From contig NC_065530.1 of NCBI RefSeq assembly GCF_020184175.1, positions 20,561,260-20,625,259 of the forward strand: a stretch of DNA of 64,000 nt, in the 5' to 3' direction. This DNA comes from Aphis gossypii. Taxonomy: Eukaryota; Arthropoda; Insecta; Hemiptera; Aphididae. Under the pieces are notes generated by a model. The model made no database searches and was not told the origin of the DNA. It saw nothing but the letters and a program-made list of their open reading frames with translations. The position numbers were made by a program, and so were the translations under genes. Of the stretch, positions 38,501-52,867 are shown one piece after another; position 1 is the first letter of the stretch, and every line of letters starts with the position of its first letter.

Positions 38501-41500
38501 ACAAAAAAAAAACTTTATGAGTATGTATACAATGCACTAACAGGTAATAGTTAAATGTTTAATAATTTAATATTCGTTGCACAAGTTATTAAAACACTTA
38601 ATATGTTTATAAACAACAACTTATAAGTTATAACACAAAAATTGTACTGCATTTGAATGAAATTGATATTATCAATGCGATTTTAACATAATTACTTTCA
38701 ATCAAACAATTATTTAAACTTAGTGACATAATTTAATATAAATATTCAGGATAAAAGAAGAAAACACTAAAAAATAAGTACACTAAACGAGCAAAGGGTA
38801 GTTTTTGGCAAGTCACTCGTATATTATTAAATTATTGCATCATTATAATGTATTGTGGAATTCTAAATGATTCTTAATGAAAAATACTTACACTTTTTAT
38901 AAAATATTAATACCTTTTAAAGTATTTTGATATATATTTTATTTAATTAATATTACTTTAAATTAATGTAATAAAACGTATAGATTTACTGCTTACATAA
39001 ATATATCAAATAATAAAATATTTTGCTATATTATAAAAATAATAAATAATTATGGTGAAATTACAAAATATATAAAATATATAATATTATTTTAAATACA
39101 TTTTTTTCACGAATAAGGTACAAGACTATATAAGACTATACTCGTATATTTGTAAATATACAAGTTCCATTTTACTTCAAGAATTTACAATATAATATGA
39201 ATTGTTTTTAGTCAGATGATTAATAACAATAAACATTAAAATATATTTTTAATTTTATCTAGCTATCCTATAGTATTTTATGGCGTTTTATAAAAACATT
39301 TTTAACGTTTTAAAGGTATTTTTTATTTTTTACTGAATTCCATGAATAATAATATAAAAAATGTTTAAATATTTTTTCATATTGTTTAAAATTGTTTCAT
39401 ATTGTACAAAACTACTTAGAAAATAAACAATTATATACATAAAATATTAATTAATACAATAATTCTGAAAAAAAAAAAAAAAAAGTGGAATTTTTAAATT
39501 TTTTTTTAGAACATTAAAATTTGAGTTCTAAATTAACTATTAATGGTTTATTCTAATAATGTTTACTTTAACTAAATGGTACACATTGTACCTAAGTTTG
39601 ATTAACTGTTCCTAGCTTATTAAGTCTTATTGCAAGTTCAATCCAACAGTTCTATACAGCTACCTAGTTTATATAGGGTCAAACTTTGGTTTCACAGTAG
39701 ACACACTTAGATGCGCCTACGAGTATAATAGCATGACAATAATTGGAATTCAGCTTTATGATTAATAAGCTTTATTTGATGTTTTCTAGTCCCCGCGCTA
39801 AATCGTTAACAATCTTCATATTCTCCACATCGTTATATTACACTGCTCCTCCTATCACCATAACAATACTGACTGCATTTCCCGTTAAAATGACCTTGTT
39901 TTTGTGATTTATCGTTGCAAACGACTTATGTTTAAAACATAACTTGATCAAGTAGGTTTAATACGACCATAATCATATAACGTTTCAACTAATCGAATCG
40001 AAATTGCATTGCAAAGATAATATGTATTCCAGCGTATCCGAGCATCGTAACGATAATAAACATTATTATATACGACGGGTCAGACTCATTATGATAATGT
40101 TATTATATAAATTATAAATTAATAATAATCATTAAGAGACTGCACATGATTTGTGTTTTGTGTAAACCTATAGATATCACGGGGGTACATGTGTACACAT
40201 ATTATAATATTAAAAAACGTATATTGTATGGCGTTAAAGATGAAAATCAAAAATATTTATAATGTTATCATTGCATATTACATCATATTGTTTACTTTCG
40301 AACTGATCAAAACGTTTTTTGTATTCAAATATTTATGTGATGTCGACAAATAAATATTATTCTTTCTATCGAATTTTTATAATAAAATATTATACATTAT
40401 AAAATATGTAAAATAATTTTACGAAATATACGTGGTATAGTATACCCATTACCCACATGCAGTCGAATATATTATCTGATTCTCGCGTCACGGTCTTCTA
40501 TATAGTATAATATAAAATCTGTTGGTTTTTAACCGTATTCATTTTATAGTCATCAATATACAATGTATTCAGTTAAAACAAATGTTTTCAGCATCACATT
40601 AAAAATTAATACATTTCAAAAACTGTTGTGCTCTATGTATAATGTATATTGAATGTCTATGCAGTTTAAAATATTTAATTTTGTTTATAAAAATTGAAGC
40701 ACGTGCGTATTTTGTTACCGAGTTATTGAGAAACTAAAATACGTTGTCAATTTAAACATGAATTATACATTATATTCTCTATTTCTTCGAAGGAATTCAT
40801 TTTGGAAGGACATTTCATGACTAAAATTTAGTGTATATCTGTCTTTTGTAGTACATAATTCAAGAGTTCATTTCAAATATTATTATTATAGCTTTCGGTG
40901 TAAAACTTTTGCTGATACGAAAAAAAAAACAATTAATATCTGAGAGAAAAAATATGACGTTCTAACTACTAGAGATGAAAAAAACTATAAAAACTAAAGT
41001 TATAGTTTCTAACGTCTAAAAAGCCCATTATTTAAATTTAGTAAGCTTGTGTATACCATTTCGGCAAATCCATATAGAATATATCAGTTTGAAGATTACC
41101 TAGATAAACTTTTAAGCCTTTTTCCCGTTGATGGGTTTAAACGTCAAGGCAACTCCTTGCTAGTTTATTGTGTTTGTTTTTTTGACATTGAGGGGCTGTT
41201 TTAACTCAGTATACTGCAAGCTTGTCATCATTATTACTTCGAGGACGTCATATTCAAAAAAATGTACAATTCAACAACATATCTTAAATATTCCGAGTAA
41301 TGATATACGGTAGCCTCAACATTCATATGGCGCTAAAATAACACATACCTACTTTCACTGACGTCGCATTTTCTCGCTACTTGAAACACTCCCAAAAAAT
41401 ATAATGTTTAAATCCGGAGTCAATGCATAAGACAAGTGTCGAGTAAACATAAAAGTTAAATAACAAAGCAGCTTATTAAATTTAACCGGGCTTATTGTTT

Positions 41501-41826
41501 TTTTAGTAATTACCTAATTTCATTATTTTACATGCTAAATCGGTAGTTAATATATTTTCAAAGAATATAACTGTTAAAGAGGCAAAACTAATAAATTGTT
41601 AAAGATGAAAATCTTACTTTTGTGGTTGAAATTATGAATAATATATAATTAAAGACATATAGATGAAAAATATGAAGCATCGATGTAAAATCGATTTGAA
41701 TTTCATTGTAGTTAAAAATATTAATGTGTTGGTATTTATTTGGTACTAAAAGATTCCAGCAAAAATGTATTAAAATCAAATTTATTAACAAAATATTATA
41801 ATATTAATGATTTAATTATTGAATTA
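35501..41826 (-). other. PKA-R1 large intron, A+T-rich segment
   Basis: No exon recognised. A GC-richer patch at 37500-37585 (cttagtggctcatggccgcc) beside a TTTC-repeat tract looks like an old repeat insertion of unknown family. The remainder is simple A+T-rich sequence. Confidence 0.5.
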
Positions 41827-42140
41827 GTATTTAGTACAATAAAATTGTGTTTTTAGCTTTAATATTAGAGTGAATTGACTAATGATGATACTACTGATAC
41901 TTAAAGGTAAGAATAATATATGTTGTATCTCGTCAGTTATTAACGATATTTTTATTTTTAAACGAGTCGTGAGTATGTACAATACTAAAATATAAAAATA
42001 CTCATAACTCTTTAAAAATTAAAACATCGTTAAAAACTGACGAGAGATAACAGATAATGTTTATACTTTTTAGTTTGATTCTAGGTCAATTTACTCTATA
42101 ATATTGAAGCTAACAACACAAAAATGGTTTTACTAAACAC
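41827..42140. repeat. long imperfect foldback hairpin, ~145-bp arms
   Basis: Left arm 41827-41976 pairs with right arm 41998-42140 around a 21-base loop. Matching blocks include tctcgtcagttattaacgat against the inverse of atcgttaaaaactgacgaga near the centre, agctttaatatta against its inverse farther out, and tagtac/gtgttt words at the edge. It has no reading frame. Either a foldback-type transposon or a hairpin-RNA locus could explain it; pairing is imperfect, so it is not a recent duplication. Confidence 0.75.
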
Positions 42141-42249
42141 AAATTTAGTACGTTGTACGTTTGTAAAGAGATAATAAATGTGGGTGTATAGCGTTCTGTC
42201 AATATCAAATTGTATTTATATAATTCTTTAATAACCATATAGGTACACT

Positions 42250-42512
42250 CAGGCGCGTATACAAAAAACTATTTATTTATTTATTTTTTTTTTTGGCGAG
42301 TGGTTTGGTTGTACATTTTCATATTTATATTATCTAACCTAACTTATAACCTAACAAAAAGTTTACACAATTTCAACTAGGGGGCTATTTAAAACATAAG
42401 TATTTTTAAACATTAATTTTTAGGTAATATAAAAGCATGTATTACTAAAATCTAAAATATAAATTTGGGAGGAGGGTTAAACACTTAAAACCTCCTCTTG
42501 TGTACACACCTG
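42250..42512. mobile_element. hAT-type MITE, 263 bp, diverged
   Basis: The left end caggcgcgtatacaaaa matches the inverted right end caggtgtgtacacaaga at most positions. Flanking 8-mers ggtacact (42242-42249) and gctacact (42513-42520) differ at one base, fitting an 8-bp hAT duplication. There is no coding sequence. It lies just over 100 bp from the foldback element. Confidence 0.7.
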
Positions 42513-43741
42513 GCTACACTAAATCTACATTGTAGAATGCAGATAACTGATAAAGCAGTGGGCGTATAATAGAAAAATAATTAAATTTACAAGCATATAT
42601 TATAATATGTGTAGGAATAAATTAACTTAATAGGTATTTATAATAATACATTTTGGGAAAATTATAAAAGTACATATCATTATCCAAGTAATATTTTTAG
42701 TTACTTATAAAATGTATAGGCATTTTTTTACATTTTATTAAGTTTTGAAGGAATATAAAACAATCAATATAAAGCTATTATGACTATAATATAATATGAT
42801 TTTATGTTAAAATAATATTATCAAAAGATACATTACTGTGTGGTAAAATTATAGGGTTGTATTTTAAGATTACATATAATAAGAGGTCAAATTTGTGGAC
42901 GGATTTAATAATCAAAACGCAAGAAAAAATTACAAATATTTTCAAAGATTATTACGGTATATGTTTAATGTATATCATATAATATGCTCAATCTCAAATT
43001 AAATTATTTTTTATACCAATTTGTTTGTTCTCCAACTCTTTTTTATTTTTGTTAAAGTAACGAATACTCGTGTTTTATACACTTATTACGAATTTCAAAA
43101 CATTATTCACTGAGAAAAAATGTAGGTATACACTATACATACATATAATAAAAACTAAAAAATACCGTACAATTTACGTTTGATCCAGTACAAAGTACCC
43201 TCGTCAAAAACTTATTTTGCACCGAACGACGCGAACAATAAACGGTAACGTGTTAGCTATCGTGTTACCTCCAATTTAACAACTATTTTAATTTAAAAAA
43301 AATACTATTTAATAATAATAATAATAGGTAATACAGAAATATAATACAATTACATAACCATACATTTCGTACTTTTGATTACAATAATAATACACCTCGA
43401 TATAGAATATTAAATCATAATGATTATAGTATATTAAAGCACGGGTTGACGATCCAATAACGTTAGCTCTTTAGAAGATATAGGTGAACATTGAATGACT
43501 GAAATAGTATGATATTATATCGTGATGCCTCGAATTCGTGACTAGTATTGTTTGATGTTACGAATATATCCAATATAATTATCAAACGCCAACCATTTTT
43601 CGTTTAATCAATTAAACGAACGATAAAAACATTGTGCAGCGCACGCATGGGGGAAACGTAATAACAATACTTGGGAAACGGTTCTTGTGAGCTGCAGTTA
43701 TGTTGAATACACCTTGTTTAGACGCCAGTATGAAGGCGATC

Positions 43742-43749
43742 TGACGTCA
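43742..43749. promoter_or_regulatory. perfect CRE octamer TGACGTCA
   Basis: The full palindromic cAMP-response element, the CREB-binding consensus, lies within the large intron in a modestly GC-richer patch about 9 kb downstream of the candidate promoter. A cAMP feedback site in a PKA gene is plausible, but a single octamer is weak evidence of function. Confidence 0.25.
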
Positions 43750-46700
43750 GTTGACCTATCTATTTATAATTTTAAATCCGGTAGCCAACATTCCTGGTGA
43801 ATATATTATACAAACACGAAAAAACATAATTTGCTTCATATTTTTTTAAACCCCTACCACAACTACGAATGCGACACTCAAGGTTGACGGAAATAATAAG
43901 TTGCAAAATTACAATTGTATGTATAATATAATATATATAGGTGAAAATATGTATCAAATAAACCGACTATCACTGGTCGAAAGAACTACGACGGAGATTA
44001 TAGAGAGTTCGACAAAAGAATATAAAAATAAGAGCCTTGAAGTCTATACATAGCCAAGAGCGTGTTTGTACGGATTTACAAAGAAAATCACGATTAAGTC
44101 TGCGTGCAAATTATTTAGTTCAATGAAAAGGTTTCCTATTTAACAAGAGTAGTGTTGACCTTTCATAGAACGACAAACAAAATATCTGCAGGGTATATCA
44201 TTTTTATTTTTTAAATGCGTTAAAGGTTTTCCAAACTTTTCTATCGATACATATATATATAAATTAAAAACATAGGTGAGCTAATTATATTTTTCGGTTT
44301 TCCTATAAGCCAAAACTGAAAAATGGAAAAAACATTATACAGACCAAAAACCAATTATCTATAAATTAAAAAAAACCCGAATCTCAACTGCCAGTGATCA
44401 ATTCATGACATTCTGCAATTGAAACATAGGGGCAAGAGCAATATACATACACAGTACACACACATTTATTACCTATTATATTCAATACTTTAATACATTA
44501 TATTTTATATAAAAAGAATGAAACAAATTTTAAATTATGAAATGGTATTCGAAAAAGAATATGTATAGTGTAGTCAAATCAAGAATTTTTTATATTATAT
44601 TAATTTAATTATTATTAAATCCAAAAAACTAAATTAAATACCTTAATAATATATATATATATAATATTTCACGAAAAAAAAAATATTTTTAATTTTTCCT
44701 TTAATGACAGACGTCATGATATAAAACACAAATGTTGACATTGATGCCGAATAATATAATTTATTACCCTGTGTTATTAGTTTGTACCGTAGATTGGGCT
44801 ATTACTTATTATAATTTATAACTATCAAATTACCTATTCGATTGATTAAAATATAATTATTGTGGTTATTGAAACACAGTTTGAATGTTCAGAATTTTTA
44901 ATTTTATTTAGAATATTTAAAATGCGCTTGCTTTAAGGGTTATAACAAGTTTGATATTTAAGTAAACACTATACATAATATTAACAATTTAAGAAAATAA
45001 ATATTCGAATTAGTAATTATAAATATTGGATTAAATAATATAATATATGATTAATATTGTGTGTAAAAATGTAAGTATTTCACGTCTCATTAAAAGTTAT
45101 CAGTTTCATTCGAAAATACGTGATGAGTGTTGTGCGTATTACGGCGCACGGAGTTATATCTGCGATCTATTTTATGTTTTGGTCCTTAGTTTGTAGTACT
45201 GAAGGACTTTTTTAAATGTTTAAAATTGGGTATACTACAATGTCATGTTAATCGGATTGGACATATGGATATGAATGTAAACTAAATTTCTATAAAAGGG
45301 TCACACAATTCTGTATTTGAGTGAATTTTTTAAAAATTACTATTTAATTTAATCGTTAATAATAATACGTGAATAATTCATAATATAAACACGACAAAAC
45401 GCGAGAAAATGTTTGGATCTTTTAATATAAGTAATGCGAGTATAATGAGTATATACTTATTGGTTTATAGTAAATTGAAATGTACGTAAATTGTAAATTT
45501 AATATAACATAAAATAAAAGTATAGAACATTTGTACCGATGCCAAATGGAGCTGCTAAATAGTACCTATTTTACTCAAATAATCATACATAATATTAAAC
45601 ATACGTTGGTGAGTTTTTTTTTATTAATTTAGGATAATCTAACGGCTGTAAACGCAAAGCGGCATTAAATGCACATAATATGATATCTAAATAATTTTTT
45701 TCATTTTTCATCGGATTATTAAATTAATCATTCCAAGGGTTATTTTGAAATATATAAGGTCACTACGTTAAAAAAATAAGAGTATGTATGGTTGAGTTTA
45801 TGGTTTAAAATATTAGATACGTTATACATCCATTGCTGTTAAAAAATTACTCCGTCCAAAGGGTCAATTTTATTTTTAACCCTATAACCACGTAGCTATA
45901 GTGTATAAATATAATAGGTAGGTAGATTAGTAGAATTTCCCGCTCATAAAACGATTTTTTTTTCTCATTCTGTTTACTTTTGTCTAAACAATTTCCTAGG
46001 TAAGTACTTTTAAAACATTATTTTACAACAATATTTTTTAAATTTGATGAATACATATTGTACATATTTCAAACAAATTACATTAAGTATATATTTTGTA
46101 CGAAAAAAAATGTATGTTTAACTTTAACATAATACCTAATGTGTGATGATGATATAATAGAAATTTTAACTGTTGTTAATTATATAATAAGTATAATATG
46201 TCTAAAACTAGTATATTAATTATATATTATATGTATTAAAAAAAAATGGGTTCTACAATATTTATTATTCTTTAATATTTTTAAAAAGAAGTGTTTAACA
46301 AATCAATTACTAAAATGGTTATTGCTAAATATATTAGTGGTGCAAAAAACCTATATTGAGTTCTAATAACGTTGATTTTATCTTAAGTAATATTTCGTTT
46401 TAATAATTTTGTCTATATAAAATATCATTGTAATTAATAAAACATTTTAATCTATCGTAATGCCCATTTGATTGACATGGAAATTCGATATAGAAATAAA
46501 AAACATTGTCCAGCAATGGTGGATGTTAAATTTTGTCTATGACCTAACTCCTAAGTGGACAGGCGCTAATGGAAAAGTGACGTATTTGGATCATGTTCTT
46601 GTCATCGTATGATGTTAATTTTTTTTTTAAATTGTTTTTATAGTATTACTTTGAAATATTGTCACTTATTTAACGAATCGGTGATACCTTATAATTAGTT

Positions 46701-49700
46701 AAATAAGTAAGTTAAATATATATAATTATACTATGAATGTTGTATACGTCATTTTTGGTGAGTGCGATTAAAAAAATACATGATTACACAAATGGTATGA
46801 CCTGACCGGTGCGCGGGTGTAGAGCGGGAATTTCACGTGCAAACACAAGCAGCTAAATCTTTGATTTACGATACCTCATCGCCCACAATATTTACGACAA
46901 AACGCTGTTCAAAATGTCATTTAAATATAATATACAAATGTGTGCGTCATTTTTCTCGCCTACACAAGAATAGGATTTATGCGTTTTGTTGTGTACCGGG
47001 GAAAAAAATTTTCCAACTTATATAGATTTTCCGAATTTCTAAACACAAACAAAATTTTGACGACTCGGCAGCGGTGAGGATCTAACAACGGAATACTACT
47101 GTACCCCAGCTTGTTAACAACGCATGTTATATTTCGACAGTGGACACTAGTGTAAAAACATATATATTTATTTATTTTATTGAAAACGGTTTAGACCTAA
47201 AGTGCAGTAATAAGTATATACGTATATTATAATACATGCAGGTCACAAGTTTGTAAAATTAAAACAAAACTAGTTAAGATTAAGGTAAGAATAAGACGGG
47301 TGAACTTTGGCAAAACACATTATATGTGGTAATTTGGATTAAATGAACTAAAATTAGTGGCGCGTAATGTACATAGAGTAACAAAAATATCTGAAATATT
47401 TAATAATAAAAACTTACTATAATACAATATAATAACTTATATTCTTATTGTTTTTTTTTTTATGTGTGTATTTAATAAATATAATATGATTATTGTTAAT
47501 TGTACACACAGAAAAAAATATTATATTGATAAGAACAAAAAATAATATATAATTAGTTAATTACAATTATTATCTAATTCTATTACACTCTACATATGTT
47601 TTCATCCCATTTTCAGGAAGTATTTTGTGTATGAAATCATCTTGTCCACATCATAAAAAAAAAATTATAAAAATTAGTTTTTGAATAAAATTATAAATTT
47701 GGCGGTTTTTATTACAGTGGCCAAGCACGTAAACATGGCTTTAATTTTCTATGTATTCGATGACCAATTTACCAGCTAAAATGCATTGTAATTAGTATTA
47801 TAACGGCGAGTATTTTACAAAAAGGATCTCATGATAGCTATGCACCATATACAAGTAGACATGGATATTACACAGGCGAGGATGGGAACTTGGCTAGCCA
47901 CTTTTCTAACGCGTTACTGAGTATATAATAGAGTAGGCTTTCGTGGGCGGCATTCCGGTAACTATTGGGATACTCAGTAAAACGCGATGAACAGTGTATT
48001 AAATAACGTCACCAAAAAAATGATGATATAAAAAGAAAGTCGTTGCGCAATATCACAACTATTACAGACCAATGTCATTCCGATGACGATGAGAAGAAAA
48101 TATTTTCTAGCTATAGGGTCACTGTAATATTGACGTGAGCTCTACAAGATTGATAAACGACTTACAACACGGATATTCGATTCAAAGGCGTAGAAATAAT
48201 TCGACAGCGGCAGCGGCTTTTTCATTCTTTGCAAAATATAATACGCAACTACCTAACCAAGTAGAATAAAACAGATTCTACATTAATCACTCTTAACTGT
48301 ATTTTTTTCAGAATTTGAAACACATTTCTATAGTACTTTCAAAATGATAATTTCTACAATGCTGGATTTATTTTAAAACGTTTTGAACGTCGAGGTAGTA
48401 ATTATTATAATAATTACAATACATAATAATAATTAAATTGTGATTTGTTTATTAGAACAACCTATTATTTGCTATTATTTGTTATTGGTCGTTACGTTGT
48501 GTCGTCTAACAGCGCAACTAATACTATTTAGTGTCATAGGCATATTTTACCAAATTAACGACACGGTTCGACATTGATGCCGCCAGGATATTTGTCAGGA
48601 AATCTTTATTTCTAAATAACGCTTAAATACTCGGGAATATTTTTTCAAATTATATGATAAATAACCTATTCGTTTACAGTTAATATTTAAGAAATAAGTA
48701 GTTGGTTGATTATTATGTAAAATAAAGTATTTTTTTTTATTGAAAAATCAAAGAGAGGCAAGTGCACTTTTTTCACGCTTCATTCTCGCAACGTCTGTAC
48801 GGTAAGATTTTAAATAGTCTACGTAAATACATACATATTTATAAAATTGAAAAATTCGATATTGAAAATAAATGATTGAGGGACATTGTTTTTGATAGTT
48901 TGATGAATGGTTGTGATTCGAGGAAATATTTGAACGTGTACACAATCATCATTGCAAAAGTTGTTATTTATTTGACATATTATACGTTTGATATTATGTT
49001 GCAAATTACTTTAGTCATTTATTATGTTAATACATGTTCTTGTTAATTTTTACTCAAAATATTTATTTTATCAGATAAACAAAAAAAAACTATTAATTAA
49101 CGAATATAATAGATTTAAAATACACTATATATTTAATATATTGTGTAGAAAACCTAAATAAAATAATTCATAATAATAATAAAAAAAAACCAAGACTATT
49201 TAATTTTCAACCGTATAATAACCTAATGCGGAGAATTATGTACAATTTAATATTGTGTATTCATCAGTTACTTAATGGTACAAATTCTTAAAATCGACGA
49301 TATTTGAATAAATATTACATTTAAGACACAATAATAAAAAAAAAAAAAACAGAAAATATACAAGGTTAGAAAGTATTAAAATAATATACAGAGCTACTTT
49401 ATACACATCTGCATAAGATTGTACATTTCATTAATATATAGACGGAATATATATTATGTTAAATTATATAAGAATTCTCGCAAATAAAAAAATATTATAA
49501 TTTAGACAAAATAATAAAAAATACAATCAAAAGTTAACATTTATGTCAAAGAAAAGAAAATATTGATCAAAAAATTAGAGTACATTTTATAGAACAAATA
49601 ATATAGAAACTAATAAAATCCTATTACAGTATGTAGAGACAATTACAGTATTTAATTTGAAACCAATCAAATTGTCTAGTTTTATTTGTTTCAGTCGATT

Positions 49701-52288
49701 AACACATTTAATGTAATAAGGCTAAAGCACACCTTTCAGAACCCGGGAATCAACCACAAAATAAATGTGTGTACCTATACTTACTGTCAAAAATCAATGA
49801 TATTGAAATAAAACACAACAAACATTGTTACAGTAAATATCACAACATATATCCAACAATTGTATTAGTTATGACATAACACGATTTAAAGGTGTGATGT
49901 TAATGTTTCAGAGTTGATTTTGAATAAGTATAAAGTACAAAACCAATATAGAAAGTGTAATACAGTTTTTGAGTGACAGCTTTTAAATTGCAATAGCTTC
50001 TTTGACTAGGGTCATTTTAGAAAATGAAGTTTGATTTAAAAACACCTTTACCCGATGGTATATTATACATATTTAACCATTATGAAAATTTATATTAAGT
50101 AGGATTTTTGCATTAATTTAACTCAATGTTTCTTATAATATACAAAATATACGAATAAACGAATAACTAATACTTATCTTGTTTTTTTTTTTTTTTATCA
50201 ATATTATTAAATATATGAAAACAATTAATAAAAAAATCTGTGTTTAAATATTTTTAACACACCAAAATATTATACATATGACATTAAATAAATATAAAAC
50301 TCATTAATAGGTACTATTTAATAATATCTGAAAGAGGTATTTATAATTATTTATTTTACTGTTAAAAATTAAATGTGTGATAAAAAAGAAATACACGTAT
50401 TAAGATCATTAACATGAGTAATTTCTACTCTGAAATTGTATAACAATACATAATTCTATTAATTATCAATATTGTTTCTGACTTTTCATTGTGCTATTTA
50501 ATTTTAAAGCACTATTTGTATAACAATGCAATTTTTATACAGACGAATTCTACAACTATCTTCATTTAAATTCAAACTCATAATTTAATTTACCATTATC
50601 TTTATAATAAACTATTAAAACTTTTTTACAACTTTAAGTATCATTTTATAAGTTTAAAAAATGAATTAAATCAATTTTTGTTAAAACATATTTTAAGAAT
50701 AATTTACACAATTTAAACATATAAATATAAAATATTATAGAAACGTCATTTACAAAAAATATTAAAATTGTTTTAATAAAATTAAATCTATTTGTATAAG
50801 AAAACATAATAAACGAGTAACAAAATGTCGTATTTACTACCCATAGAATTATCTAAGAAACCAAGTAAATAACTAGTTACTAAGTTACTAATAATTAATA
50901 AGGCTATTTAAGAAATTAATGATTAGAAATGTCAAAAGACGAATGAAATTATAATATTATCAGCAAACAGTATAGTAAAATAACATAATAAAACCAATAA
51001 AATCCAATTAAATATATCCAAAATACAAAAAATTAAATATATATGTATATAATGAATTGTGAGTATAAGCGATGACTATAACAACTAAAAGTACATATTT
51101 CAAAAAAAAAGAATGTAGGTACCTATTAATAAAATTGGCATCTGATGAGAAAATGTCCAACACATAAAAAAAATATATTATTTACATTTAAGTTTTTAAA
51201 TTGTAGAAAAGATAATATTTAAGCTATGAATCGAGGAAAAAAAATGCCAATTTAACGAATTAAACGTACAAACATTTAACCATATACTATCCGACGTAAA
51301 AGACCTAGACAAACAAATCGGACATCAAAATTCTATTTTGTTCCCATCAAATCTTCCTTAGGATTGGAAATGAAAACCATTTGACCATACCTATAAAATT
51401 GGATTTATTTTATAATATATATATATATATATATTTAAATAATTTATGAAGTTCAGTGGTACAGACATTTCACAACGTTAAACATTTACTCACAAAATTT
51501 GCGTTACTATTTCGAACTTGTCGGCTCTATTGAAAAATTAAATTTTCAATTGGATCAATGAGTACATGCAATTAATTGCAACTTTGAATTGTATATTATG
51601 TATAAAATAAAATAAATGAATACCTTTGTCTAATTTATTACGAAAAATACATAAAATGTCTCACATTACATAAAGATATGAAATTTCATAAAGATTCATC
51701 TTTTACATTATAATATTAAACACAAAGTTCTTAATTTAGTGAAGAGTGAAAAATTATAAATTTATATAGGTAATACAATGTTTATTACATTAAACAAAGA
51801 TATTATTTCATATGTATCTAGTTTAAAAAACTTAAATGTTTTAAAAAAGGTTTTTAAAATTAAAATTAGTCCGTATCTATAGAAATACTATATGAGTGTA
51901 CACATTTATACATCTAATACTCTCACATCCAAATAACCTTTATCAAAAACTAATATACATACATTTTTTTTTCCTAAACTAAATATTCATTATTCATAGC
52001 TGTCTACGAACAGTTAAATTCAAAGGGTATTAATTTGACAAAGGTAATCTGTTCAAACAAAACCACATAATTTATTAGGTATTATGAATTGATCGTTTGA
52101 AATAATTGTTATTTTTTATTTTGTAATGTCATCGGTTTGCTTTCTATACCTACATAGAAATAGTACCTAGATATTATAGTAGCTAAGAATACTTTTATAC
52201 CATATATACGTATAACCTGACGACCATAAAGCGCATATGAGTTTAAACCAGTTTTTTTCCCCACCAAGACATTATATTATATCTTTGG

Positions 52289-52310
52289 CACACACACACA
52301 CACACACACA
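52289..52310. repeat. (CA)n microsatellite
   Basis: Eleven CA units follow atctttgg. Confidence 0.92.
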
Positions 52311-52852
52311 TAAGCACGTATTTTTACGACACAAATTATATACTAAACACACACATACAAATATAGGTAATAAGAACTCGTATATAATATACAAAACCAA
52401 ATTTTCCAGTAGCTTATATTTTATTTAAAACTAGGATAAACTTAATGGAAGTCCTAATTTAATTTATTTAATAAGTGGTATATAGGTTTTCATCTTTCCC
52501 CCTTTTTTTCAAAGCAATATCTACCCCTGTTTCTTGTAAATTTCACACGATTAACAAATTAGAAAAATTGTTTTTTTTCTCATCTTAAATCTGGTGTAAT
52601 AATGAAATTACTATACTTATATAGCGTATCAATAATACATAGGTGTTTTATGAACTATTATCACGATGAAACGCATAAATTACTCACATTCAATAACACA
52701 TTATATTTGGCATGTTTAGCAAATTTTAGACTATGTATATAATATTATACATATTTTATACTAGGATAAGCGGTATAATATATATTTACACTTTAGGTAT
52801 TCGTGTAACCTTAAAAACTATAAAGTAGAAAAAAATCGTTCAAATAGTATAC

Positions 52853-52867
52853 CTTGGTGGCCGACAT
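52853..52867 (-). CDS. Pka-R1: PKA-R1 candidate alternative first coding exon (MSATK)
   Basis: The minus strand reads an ATG in acceptable context (aaaacc before ATG), then Ser-Ala-Thr-Lys, then a GT donor (AAG|gtatac). The split is phase 0, exactly what the acceptor at 18762 requires. An in-frame TGA lies ten codons upstream with no other in-frame ATG between, so this is the first usable start. The exon sits at the downstream edge of a CpG-rich block resembling a promoter and 5' UTR. A transcript starting here would make an R subunit without the N-terminal dimerisation/docking helices, keeping the inhibitor site and both cAMP domains. From general knowledge, Drosophila PKA-R1 has several alternative N-termini. 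No transcript evidence is available, and the 34-kb splice is inferred from phase and context. Confidence 0.5.

Larger units (their letters stand above)
42521..52852 (-). other. PKA-R1 large intron, promoter-proximal 10 kb
   Basis: A+T-rich sequence with a CRE octamer at 43742-43749, modestly GC-richer patches at 43600-43790 and 47860-48240 without recognisable frames, and TA/CA microsatellites near 51415 and 52289. The 62-codon plus frame at 46837-47025 matches nothing I know. No docking-domain exon was seen. Confidence 0.5.
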
